A DNA stretch of 64,000 bases from Nematostella vectensis (taxonomy: Eukaryota > Cnidaria > Anthozoa > Actiniaria > Edwardsiidae), in NCBI RefSeq assembly GCF_932526225.1, contig NC_064034.1, positions 3,148,001 to 3,212,000 on the forward strand. Direction: 5' to 3'. Position 1 is the stretch's first letter; each line of letters begins with the position of its first letter. This document shows positions 49,690 through 62,200 of the stretch, piece by piece. The position numbers and the translations under genes are program-made. The notes beneath the pieces were generated by a model, which was given only the letters and a program-made list of their open reading frames with translations, did not search any database and was not told the origin of the DNA.

Positions 49690-49888
49690 CCAATGAAAAC
49701 AGTTCAAGGCTTTTGACTGACGGAAGCCACCAATGAAAACAGTTCAAGGCTTTGACTGACGGAAGCCACAAAGAAAACAGTTCAAGGCTTTTGACTGACG
49801 GAGGCCACCAATGAAAACAGTTCAAGGCTTTTGACTGACGGAAGCCACTAATGAAAACAGTTCAAGGCTTTTGACTGACGGAAGCCAA
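49690..49888. repeat. 40-bp tandem repeat, about five copies
   Basis: The unit contains GCCACCAATGAAAACAGTTC and AAGGCTTTTGACTGACGGAA. A further partial copy (GGCCACCAATGAAA) lies at 49571-49584, separated by the foldback insertion. Confidence 0.9.
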
Positions 49889-50037
49889 AAAAACATTTTG
49901 TCACTCTGAATTTAGGAGATTACTTAAAATCGCAGTAAGTTGAATTAGAACTTCTCTGCATTTTTTTTCTGATTTGCGCATCCGAAACAGTAATCAAAGC
50001 TCATAATTAGATCGCTTTTTCAAGCTGCTACTCAATG

Positions 50038-50043
50038 TTTATT
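50038..50043 (-). terminator. Candidate DNM1L poly(A) signal
   Basis: AATAAA on the minus strand, about 170 bases after the DNM1L stop codon. It is the nearest canonical hexamer. Use is inferred from position only. Confidence 0.4.
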
Positions 50044-50211
50044 TTGCACCGAGAAAAATTTACCAAACCCCATCTTTTCACATTATTTTGTACATCTTAA
50101 ACAAGCAGTAGCATTCCCTGTCTTTACACCAGTATAAAGTATTATTTCACAGTTCGCATCCTTCCGTGACACGTTACATTCTTATTGTCGTTGTGTTACA
50201 TTTGCGCTCCT

Positions 50212-53200
50212 TTAGTAGATGTGAGTGTCACGCACTTCGCTGATGATCTGCCCAGCACGCTGTAAGGCCTTGAGCATTTCCGCGGCTTCCTTCCTCTTGA
50301 TGTGCATGTGCTCGGACTCCTGCAGAAGGGCCTCGAACCGCTCACTCTGAAGGGATCACATAAGAGCTATCAGATGACCATGTAGTATAACCCAAGAGAA
50401 TGGGAATTGTGCGAATATAGATCTCACGTGTTTAATGATGTCTAATAATGTCGAATGATGCCTGACAATGTCTAATGATGTCTAATGATGCATAATAATG
50501 TCTAATGATGTGTAATGATGCCTAATAATGTCTAATGATGTCTAATGATGTGTAATGATGCATAATAATGTCTAATGATGCCTAATGTCTAATGATGCCT
50601 AATAATGTCTAATGATCCCTAATAATGTCTAATAATGTCTAGTGATCCCTAATAATTTCTAATGATGCCTAATAATGTCTAATGATGCCTAATGATGTGT
50701 AATGATGCCTAATGATGCCTAATAATGTCTAATGATGTCTAATAATGTCTAATGATGCCTAATGATGTGTAATGATGCCTAATGATGTCTAATAATGTCT
50801 AATGATGCCTAATAATGTCTAATGATGCCTAATGATGTGTAATGATGCCTAATGATGTCTAATAATGTCTAATGATGCCTAATAATGTCTAATGATGCCT
50901 AATAATGTCTAATGATCCCTAATAATTTCTAATGATGCCTAATAATGTCTAATGATGCCTAATAGTGTCTAATGATCCCTAATAATTTCTAATGATGCCT
51001 AATAATGTCTAATGATGCCTAATGATGTGTAATGATGCCTAATGATGCCTAATGATGCCTAATAATGTCTAATGATGTCTAATAATGTCTAATGATGCCT
51101 AATGATGTGTAATGATGCCTAATGATGTCTAATAATGTCTAATGATGCCTAATAATGTCTAATGATGCCTAATGATGTGTAATGATGCCTAATGATGTCT
51201 AATAATGTCTAATGATGCCTAATAATGTCTAATGATCCCTAATAATTTCTAATGATGCCTAATGATGTCTAATAATGCCTAATGATGTGTAATGATGCCT
51301 AATGATGTCTAATAATGTCTAATGATGCCTAATAGTGTCTAATGATGCCTAATAGTGTCTAATGATGCCTAATAATGTCTAATGATGCCTAATGATGCCT
51401 AATGATGCCTAATAATGTCTAATGATCCCTAATAATGTCTAATAATATCTAATGATGCCTAATAATGTCTAATGATGCCTAATAATGTCTAATGATGTCT
51501 AATAATGTCTAATGATGTCTAATGATGTGCAATGATGCCTAATAATGTCTTATGATGCGTTAAAAAGACGTAAGAAAGACCGGCGCCGGAAGTCCGCACA
51601 GGTTGGGTTTGAACCAGTTCGCACCTTCCGCCCTCTCTCTACCTTGTAGAGCCTTTCCACTAGTTCACTCTGGATGCGGACTTCTACGTAGTCCAAAAGA
51701 AACCCCCAATCCACATCCTCACCCCCACTTCTCATCTTCCGCCCTCTCAGAATTCCCCCACCCTTTCCCCCATTGAGTTAACTTGTAGAGCTTTTCCACT
51801 AGTTCACTCTGGATGCGGACTTCTACTTAGTCCAAAAGTAACCCCCATCAACATCCCCACCCCCACTTCTCATCTTCCCCCCCTTGAGTTACCTTGTAGA
51901 GCCTTTCCACTAGTTCACTCTGGATGCGGACTTCTACTTAGTCCAAAAGAAACCCACCATCCACATCCCACCCCCACTTCTCATCTTCCGCCCTCTCAGA
52001 ATCCCCCCACCCTTCCCCCCTTGAGTTACCTTGTAGAGCTTTTCCACTAGTTCACTCTGAATGCGGTCTTCTACTTAGTCCAAAAGAAACCCCCCATCCA
52101 CATCTTCACCCCCACTTCTCATCTTCCGCCCTCTCCGAATCCCCCCAACATTTCCCCCCCTTTAGTTACCTTGTAGAGCTTTTCCACTAGTTCACTTTGA
52201 ATGCGTTCTTTTACGTAGTTCACAAGAAACGCCATGATAGCCTTGGGAACACTATGGACATCCAAAATAACGACATTCTAATTGATTTGATGGCAATAGG
52301 AAATGTAGCGAAAATAATGCTGCCTTACCTGTCTTGAATTGATTTCCGAACGATGACAAAGTACGACTTGATTAATTTTCCTGTTAAAACGTAAGGTGTG
52401 TAAGTGAGCGTAAGGAATGGCGCGTTCACTCACTTGTAGTGTGACTAGCGAGGTCAAATCCAAAGTGTTATCTTCCTGATGTGACTTGTGTGCACTTACT
52501 GATGATGTCAGAGTCCATTTGTTCTCTTTCCGTAAGTCCTCGCTGTCTGAATGCATTCGGAAGCTCCTGAGAATCACAACCCAGTATCAAAATCAATAAA
52601 AGTTGTGAAATTATACGTATAAGCAACCCCCTCATGCAGGGCTTGGCCACACGCCCATGATCGTATTATCCGAATATCTAAAACTAATGGGTAACCGTAC
52701 CCCTCATGCAGGGCTAGGCCACACGCCCATGATCGTATTATCCGAATATCTAAAACTAATGGGTAACCGTACCCCTCATGCAGGGCTAGGCCACACGCCC
52801 ATGATCGTATTATCCGAATATCTAAAACTAATGGGTAACCGTACCCCTCATGCAGGGCTTGGCCACACGCCCATGATCGTATTATCCGAATATTTAAAAC
52901 TAATGGGTAACCGTACCCCTCATGCAGGGCTAGGCCACACGCCCATGATCGTATTATCCGAATATCTAAAACTAATGGGTAACCGTACCCCTCATGCAGG
53001 GCTTGGCCACACGCCCATGATCGTATTATCCAAATATCTAAAACTAATGGGTAACCGTGCCCCTCATGCAGGGCTTGGCCACACGCCCATGATCGTATTA
53101 TCCGAATATTTAAAACTAATGGGTAACGGTACCCCTCATGCAGGGCTTGGTCACACGCCCATGATCGTATTATCCGAATATCTAAAACTAATGGGTAACC

Positions 53201-56200
53201 GTACCCCTCATGCAGGGCTTGGCCACACGCCCATGATCGTATTATCCGAATATTTAAAACTAATGGGTAACCGTACCCCTCATGCAGGGCTTGGCCACAC
53301 GCCCATGATCGTATTATCCGAATATTTAAAACTAATGGGTAACCGTACCCCTCATGCAGGGCTTGGCCACACGCCCATGATCGTATTATCCGAATATTTA
53401 AAACTAATGGGTAACGGTACCCCTCATGCAGGGCTTGGTCACACGCCCATGATCGTATTATCCGAATATCTAAAACTAATGGGTAACCGTGCCCCTCATG
53501 CAGGGCTTGGCCACACGCCCATGATCGTATTATCCGAATATCTAAAACTAATGGGTAACCGTGCCCCTCGTGCAGGGCTTGGCCACACGCCCATGATCAT
53601 ATTATCCGAATATCTAAAACTAATGGGTAACCGTGTCCCTCGTGCAGGGCTAGGCCACACGCCCATGATCGTATTATCCGAATATCTAAAACTAATGGGT
53701 AACCGTGCCCCTCATGCAGGGCTTGGCCACATGCCCATGATCATATTATCCAAATATCTAAAACTAATGGGTAACCGTGCCCCTCGTGCAGGGCTAGGCC
53801 ACACGCCCATGATCGTATTATCCGAATATCTAAAACTAATGGGTAACCGTGCCCCTCATGCAGGGCTTGGCCACATGCCCATGATCATATTATCCAAATA
53901 TCTAAAACTAATGGGTAACCGTGCCCCTCGTGCAGGGCTAGGCCACACGCCCATGATCGTATTATCCGAATATCTAAAACTAATGGGTAACCGTGCCCCT
54001 CGTGCAGGGCTAGGCCACACGCCCATGATCGTATTATCCGAATATCTAAAACTAATGGGTAACCGTGAAACATTCACATAAGCCCCGAGAGGCGGGTTCT
54101 CATTCTTCTTTCGCTTCACGCACCCCTTGCAGTGGCAAACCAAGTAAAACTTTCGACTAGTCTTAATGAGAAACTAAAAGGGAAAGGCCTCTGTTCCAAG
54201 AGGGACATTTGGCTTCGCTTTACTAAGGAACGTATCATATTTTCATGCGGTTAATGGTTTGTGGATGACTGGATTTGACACTTCCTTTATGCTCCTTGAG
54301 AACCTGTTTAGCAATTCTCATAAGGGCATCTTAATTCACTTACATTCCCAAAAGGGCATTTTAATTCACTTACATTCCCAAAAGGGCATCTTAATTCACT
54401 TACATTCCCAAAAGGGCATCTTAATTCACTTACATTCCCAAAAGGGCATTTTAATTCACTTACATTCCCAAAAGGGCATCTTAATTCACTTACATTCCCA
54501 AAAGGGCATCTTAATTCACTTACATTCCCAAAAGGGCATCTTAATTCACTTACATTCCCAAAAGGGCATCTTAATTCACTTACATTCCCAAAAGGGCATT
54601 TTAATTCACTTACATTCCCAAAAGGGCATCTTAATTCACTTACATTCCCAAAAGGGCATCTTAATTCACTTACATTCCCAAAAGGGCATCTTAATTCACT
54701 TACATTCCCAAAAGGGCATTTTAATTCACTTACATTCCCAAAAGGGCATTTTAATTCACTTACATTCCCAAAAGGGCATCTTAATTCACTTACATTCCCA
54801 AAAGGGCATCTTAATTCACTCACATTCCCATAAGGGCATCTTAATTCACTTACATTCCCATAAGGGCATCTTAATTCACTTACATTCCCAAAAGGGCATC
54901 TTAATTCACTTACATTCCCAAAAGGGCATCTTAATTCACTTACATTCCCAAAAGGGCATCTTAATTCACTTACATTCCCAAAAGGGCATCTTAATTCACT
55001 TACATTCCCAAAAGGGCATCTTAATTCACTTACATTCCCAAAAGGGCATCTTAATTCACTCACATTCTCATAAGGGCATCTTAATTCACTCACATTCCCA
55101 TAAGGGCATCTTAATCCACTTACATTCCCATAATGGCATCTTAATTCACTTACATTCCCATAAGGGCATCTTAATTCACTCACATTCCCATAAGGGCATC
55201 TTAATTCACTTACATTCTCATAAGGGCATCTTAATTCACTCACATACCCATAAGGGCATCTTAATTCACTTACATTCCCATAAGGACATCTTAATTCACT
55301 TACATTCTCCATGTGCTTTGGTCCCACATCGTCTGTCTGGTCTGTCGCTTTGGAGGATCGAATGCCCGGTACCCAGGACATAAATCCACCAGTATTGGCA
55401 ACAGTTGCCGGTACCGGGGGTTTTTCTGCTGGGTTTTCCTCTCTTGGGGGCATGTGGACGGGTGAGCCTTCTGGTGTGGCGGCCTGGGATCTAATTCCCT
55501 AAGGAGTGCAAATCTTATTCAGCGACTAAATGGCAACATTGTTGTGCGTGTTTTCTAGAGCTCTAGAGCTAACTCATTGGTAATCATAAATAAGATTGGT
55601 TTACTTAACAGTTTCACAAGTTATTGAGGTGATATTCTGAATCTGATGCTGGATTCCAATCTGAGCCATAGAGGTTAGAGGACAGTTCTCACCTCTCACC
55701 ACTCACCTCTAATGCACCATTGTTCATGCTGAGTTGTGCAGCCTTCAGGCGTCGCTTGCGGTCCTTTGTGAGACAACAAGGAATTAAAAAGCTTCACACT
55801 ATGTAACACATGGCTTTTTTTCCTTCTAGTCATAAATAATCTATATCTAAAGGTACGTGTTATGGCCTGAGTTATGTACTTTAGGCATATAGCCTTTGAC
55901 TGTCGAAAAAATCGGTCACATACAGCTATTTCAATAAACGTTGTCCAAGAGCGCTCTGCCGCACGTGTCCATACCGCAAGGTGGTATGGGTAATATATGT
56001 TGTAACATGTTTTCAGTAAATATATGTCGCAGTCTTATAGTTAAGACCTTAGCTGGCGAGTTATCTGGATGGTACAGTTTCTTGTTTCGTGCCGCGTACA
56101 ATTGTAAAAGGTATCTGCAAAAATAGGGACAAAAATAGGGACAACAACGGCAACGCGAAAGACAACGGCAGAAAACAATTGGAGATTCAAAGAGCCAGAC

Positions 56201-59200
56201 GTGAAATATACTCTGAAATGGATTCTGTCTGATACATTTCAGCCGTTTTTCTTCAAACGACAACGTGGAAACTCTTAGTTTCATGGTCTAGCAAGGATGG
56301 GACGTGTGCGCTGAAAACTAGACTATCCTTGTTCGCTATGCTAGAAATAAGATTCTAGGTTTTACTATAGTTTTTTTTGGGAATACATAAACGAGTGAAT
56401 TTTATCTAAACTAGTTTAAAATTGAACGAAAAGTATCAAGGCTTTTTGGGTTCTCCCTGCAGTCTGTCGCAGTCTTCGTTGCTATTTCATTCAAGCACTT
56501 TGCCAACAGGTTTTTTTAGTGCAACTACGGAGTTTCCGTTTGACACCTCTTATGGGATAGTTGCCAAACCTGCTCTTGTTTTCCTTGTTTAACGACGCGC
56601 AGATATATATATTGAAAATCAGACTGTACTCCCCACATCCTGATAGCGTTCAACGAAGTTCATGTCGGCGGTGAAGGATGGCAGAGCTTTTAACAACATA
56701 TATTATCCATACTACCTCGCGGTATGGGCGCATGCGACAGAGCGTTCTTTGACAACGTTTATTGAAATATCTGTATGCACTAACATGGATTGGTGAGGGA
56801 TGGGATGCACTCACAAGTTCCTGATTGGCCACAAGCGAGGAGACGAGAGAGGCGCCATCGGTGAAGTCAGGGTGATTAGTGTTGATGTATGCAAGCTCTA
56901 TAGCCACAAGGTTCTCCACCTAAAATAATAAAGATAAATAAGATATAAGTGTAAACATAGGAGCAGCTCTCTTTCTCCTCTCCTAGTGAAACATACAACA
57001 GATATGATTGATAAAAGTAATCATAGATAACGTTAATCCTGTTACAGTGAGGGCATATGATGAACAGATTTGCCCAATTGAAGCTAAATACCTATGTTAG
57101 GCCAAACAGAAAGATCGATTGTAGTTATCATTGCATATTTTCTCAAGTATTGTCAATTAAACGTAGAAGAACTGTAACTTGAATGGCAGGATCACAGGAC
57201 CTTTGTGTTGAATTTGATTGGTCAAGGTTCAGAAGCCTCGCTTTCTATGTCCTTACTGTAATGATAATTGTATTTTAATAGTGGTCATGATAACACTGAT
57301 GAAAAGGACAGTAATCCTAAACGATGTAGATGATGATAATAATGTTGGTACTAGTGGTGCTAATGAGGAAGTTAACTGTCTACAATGATGATGAAGATTA
57401 TATGGTGGCATAAGTAATAATGATGATGATATTCATGATAATAATTATCAATGATAATTGTATTGGTGATTATGACGATGTTTATGATGATAATGATGAT
57501 GACAATTATGATGATGATGATGTGTGCACATGCTATTCTATATGACCCACCATCTCATTGCATGGCATCAGTCTTCTTTGCAGCAAGTTGATGATGACAT
57601 CAACAATGGATTCATGTAGTCGAGGAAATCGCTTTATTTCCATAACCTTGTATAAGTGAAAAATCCATAACATCAGTCACATGCTTGGAGTAAAAAAAAT
57701 GCCAAAACACTATGCAGCTGGTTCAGGTGCAAGTAGCGCAACTTTGGTAGAACATTGCAGCAGTGCATATTCCTTTCACATCTGGGTTCAGGTTCGGTTT
57801 TAACAAACAATTAGAGTTTGTTTAATTTTGCCTTTTTTCTCTGGTCTTAAATGGTGTCCCTCTAAAGTAGAAGTTATTACTAAGCTGTGACTTTTGTCAT
57901 CCCAAAAATACTGAAAAAAATCATAAAATGTTTGTGGATACCTGATCAAATGAGTGTTGGATGATTCTCTGCATCTCTTCATGGACAAGTTCTATACACC
58001 GCAGGCTTGGCTCCTCTAATCGACGGATCTGACGTTTCACCAGAAGTTCGAAGGAGATTTCAGGCACAAAAAGTGCAGGTCTTGGGCCCTTAACACCAAT
58101 AGCATTGGTAACTCAGTTCAAAAAACAGCATTACAACAACAACAACAACAACAGACAGGTACTGTATGTACGCATGTGCTACCATACTTACAGTAGCATT
58201 TCTTATAGCTGTCAAAATATCCCGAGTAGATAAACCTTCCATGGCGTCCATGATGGTGAGAGTCCTTCCAAATATATCATGGAAAATATAACATATTCGT
58301 GCTCCACCACACCTAAAACATACGAAAATGTGGATGAAGCAATTTAGGGTAGTGATAAAGAGCAGTGAACATGCCTCCATATAATATACAACAGCAATGA
58401 TGATATGAATTTGAGTTCTTACAACTCAGAGGTTTCTATCTCATGAGCAGTTCCCTCGATGATTGAGCAGTAAGTGGCAGCAAATCTTGTTATCATCTGA
58501 AGGAGGTAGGGACCCTAAAAATAATCGACAAAATTAAGTTTTAATGATTTTGTGAACTAAATGCCAATCGATAGACAAACAATAAAAGCAGTAATAAAAA
58601 TTAATTGGCCAAAATTTGAATAACTTCTGCAAAATTTCAGACAGATCAAATAAAAAAGTTGATATGATGGAAGCTAGATGTCAATGTGGTTTTGAGATGT
58701 ATTGCATGAAAAATGCACTAGCTTGTTATGGCCAGCTGGGAAAAAGCACTTTTTCCATTAAATTTTACTTTCATGCTCTTTAAAGAGCATGAATGACTGC
58801 CTTTTATTAAGACATTAATCTGATTACAACTTAAAAACAAGACTTGTACCTTATCCATCACCGGTTCTCCATAACTTTGTAGCAAATGATGATACTGTGA
58901 TGTCATGGAGTTAACACGAGATTTCAGCTCTGGTAAACAGTTCCTTATGTGATGCATGAGCAACTGAAAGAGAAGGCAAATATATCAAGAAGAGCTACCA
59001 AATGCATGATTAACTAATGTTCTCAGGGGATTATGCAGGATTTCTAAAAGGTTACCCAAAAGACCCCCGATTTGCAAAGAAGCCTGCCACACCGTCGTCA
59101 TTAATTTTATTCAATAGTGGAAGGTAAATGTATGTGTGATGAAATCTTAAAAAGAACATTGATGGCTATTCCAAATTAGCTGATGGAAATGGATGCTTTG

Positions 59201-62200
59201 TCACATTTTGCCTGGATAGCAAACAGAGCCTAATGACGTCTTTGGCTGGAGTCATTTGGCAGAAGATGGGCCTAGCCCCCTATGAATCTCTAAATGTCTA
59301 AACCCAATACTCTTTACAATTACTCAGGAAAAAAAAGAGATGGGATGATAAAAATATCTGTCAGCATGATCTAACCTTATTTAGTGTCTTGGCCAAGTAT
59401 GGAGTACCATTTCTAGATGCAACTGTTGGGTAATTTCTGGCAAAAAAACCTGCTTCATCCCTTAGAGCATTCTCGATAGACTGCAAATGGACAAATCATT
59501 AGCATTCGATTGAGTTATCCACTACCTACATAATGGTATATGCTAAGGGATTCGAAATTCCATAGAGCTAGGTTGGCAAACAACGATAATTCCTCTATAC
59601 ATTCATGTGATCAAGTGAAATATATACTTCTTTTCCCTTGGGGTGCTTATTTGAGGCTGGGAGCTTTAATTGTATGTTATAAATGGTATATCTATGTTAC
59701 CTTCCTATTGTTGATGTCTAACTGGCTCCTATTCACAACACCAATAATACCAAGCTTCACTGGAATCACTGCAAGTACAACCATAAAAGTTACATATAAA
59801 AGTTTGAGCTTGCACTTAGACTTGGAACCTTGGAACCATTTATAAGTTCCAGGTTCTCTCAACCAAATCCCAGCTGAGGACACGACAAACATTAACCCTT
59901 GGTATGTTCATTGTTGTGTTGGTGCGACTTGAGGGAGATAATAAATTAAAAAGAGAGTTTACAGTATTTCTCATGCTAGACTTGCCTAAGTCCCTTTAGT
60001 CACATACAAAGCAAACAAATATTGCCCATGGAGGAAATGTTTTTTTTCTGCTTGGTTTGTCTTTGCATTGTAGTAAAAAGCACAAAATTTATGGTCGAGA
60101 TCAAAAGACATTGTAACAAGAAATCAAGCGTCCTTTAAAAGCATCAGATATTTAATATAATAATAATATAATAATAAATAAAATTTATATAGCGCTTATA
60201 CATCGCTGTTCTAAGCGCTTATATTTTCAAGTGTAACAACATAAAGTATCACATCCTTCTGGTAGCATAAAAGGTCAAACTATGAGTGTCCTTAGCCTTA
60301 CCTCTTCCATATAAGACATCCATGGCATCTGTACCGTGATCCATGAGGTCCAGTTTGGTACAGACTGCTAGGGTCCTGTGTCCTGGAATTATATACCGTT
60401 CGATCTATGTTTAACTAATCATATTATTGCCAAGTGTACAAATCAGTTGAGGTTATAGTAGCATATTTTCTGTTAGTATGGCAATACCAAAATAATATTT
60501 GTTAATGTTTTCCATTTCATAAAATTGTGTGATGAAAGGATATCAAAGATAAGATAGGGCATGGATAGGGAAGATCTTTTAAGAAAATTTCCTATTCTTC
60601 CTAAGTGGTCTGAAGTTCTTCTGAATCATCCTTATTTTTCCCTTCTTTTCATGACTTCCTTACCATCAGATGGCTTAAACCTCCTTTAATTTTTTTACTA
60701 ACTCACTTACCATCAGGGTCCACCTCTCTTGCAATTTTTAGTGCTTCTGACGTTGCCAGGTCAATATTTGCAGGCGTGACAGCCAAGATGATTGAATTAG
60801 GATTGCTAATGTATTGCAAGATGAGGTGGCGGATCTGCTGCTCTATATCAAGAGGCTGATCCCCGACTGGAACCTGTGGCCAATCAACAACAACATCTTT
60901 AATTATGTAGTTAAGCCTAATTTGCAATTGAATGATTGTGCTATAATAATGTCAACACTCTGAGCAGAATATCTTAAATCCTAAAGTAAAGCCAGGAATT
61001 TTGGTCACATGCATCACCCAATTTAAGTCGTAAAAGCTGCAGATTGCCCTTTAAAGTATCGGCTAACTAAATAATACCACCATGAAAAGAAATCACAACA
61101 TCTTGACTCGGCTGCTAGTAACCCTGTTTTCTACATTTCATAGCCGACTCAAGACTAAGAATAACTGTCCAAAGCATTACATAGATACAAAGGAAAAATT
61201 GCCAAAGGTCTTTGCCTGTTCAACAAACACACAGAACGAGTTAGAGTAAGTCTAGTCTTAGTTTTTTTTTACTATACCCATTTGGTATATAAACACAGTA
61301 ACAACCATTACCTTGGTAACACCAGGAAGATCAACTAATGTTAGGTTCAGAACTTTTGGAGAGTAGATTTTCAGATTGATTGGTTCACTAGAGATTCCCT
61401 GCAGAGAATAAATCAAAATGGAAAAAAAATTCTGTAAATAAAATATTATAGCAGCAATAAAAAAAATAAGACAGATAACTATTAAAATGGCTTTAAGATG
61501 AAATAATAGACTTGTGTGCACCTTGTTACTCCCAGTGACTCTGTCAGTTTCACGTTCAATTTCTTCTCTGATTCCATTAAAATCTCTAAATATCTATAAA
61601 CAAAAAGAACATAATTCATAAAAATTGTGAAGAAAGTCATAACCAGACCATTTATGTTTGAGATAACAGAGTAGGGTCGTGAGACATACTTTTTCTTTGA
61701 GATGCAAAAATTTCCCCCACTCTGCAGGCTCAGCATCATCATCTCTGTCCTCTTCATCACTGAAAACTGAAAAACAAATATCAATATGATCAAGGACAAC
61801 CAAAGGTAAAGCAATAACACTAGTACTCTTAATTAGGTCTTGAATAAGAAATTGTGTTGGCTCTTCTGTTTGAATGTATTTTTTTTATTGCCTATCTTTT
61901 GCAACTCTTGCTGTGTATTCTTTACTTCCACGGCAAATACATGGAGATAAATGGTCAAAGACATTAAAAAGAAAAGAAGAAAAGTTGCAGTGATGCGACA
62001 ACACTTTTTAGTCTGGCTTTGTGGTGAACACCACATCACGGTATGGATAGTTTCTTACAGTTCTCCGCCTCGGTTTCCTCTGACATCTCCTGCCCTTCTG
62101 TGTACTCTGCTGCTTCTTTCTTGTCAGGCAGTTCATTGATCTTCTTCTCTTTTGCTCTGGGGGGAACATGAACCAGCTGTAGAATAAGAGGTCTTCTTGT

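Noticed and set aside
50431-51560. Donor anchoring for the 10-bp satellite
   Set aside because: The array ends about 80 bases from the nearest donor-like copy and begins about 85 bases from the acceptor, so it does not follow the donor-anchored pattern. The 72-bp array also does not.
51550-51735. Independent small gene encoding [15 protein letters not shown]
   Set aside because: It is a partial copy of the DNM1L GED exon without start context or acceptor.
52657-54081. 474-codon open frame with perfect 24-residue repeats (plus strand)
   Set aside because: It is the 72-bp minisatellite read in one frame, antisense inside a DNM1L intron. A unit divisible by three keeps frames open without selection.
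54259-55383. 374-codon open frame with [10 protein letters not shown] repeats (plus strand)
   Set aside because: By-product of the 30-bp array, antisense to DNM1L, and running into the complement of a real exon.
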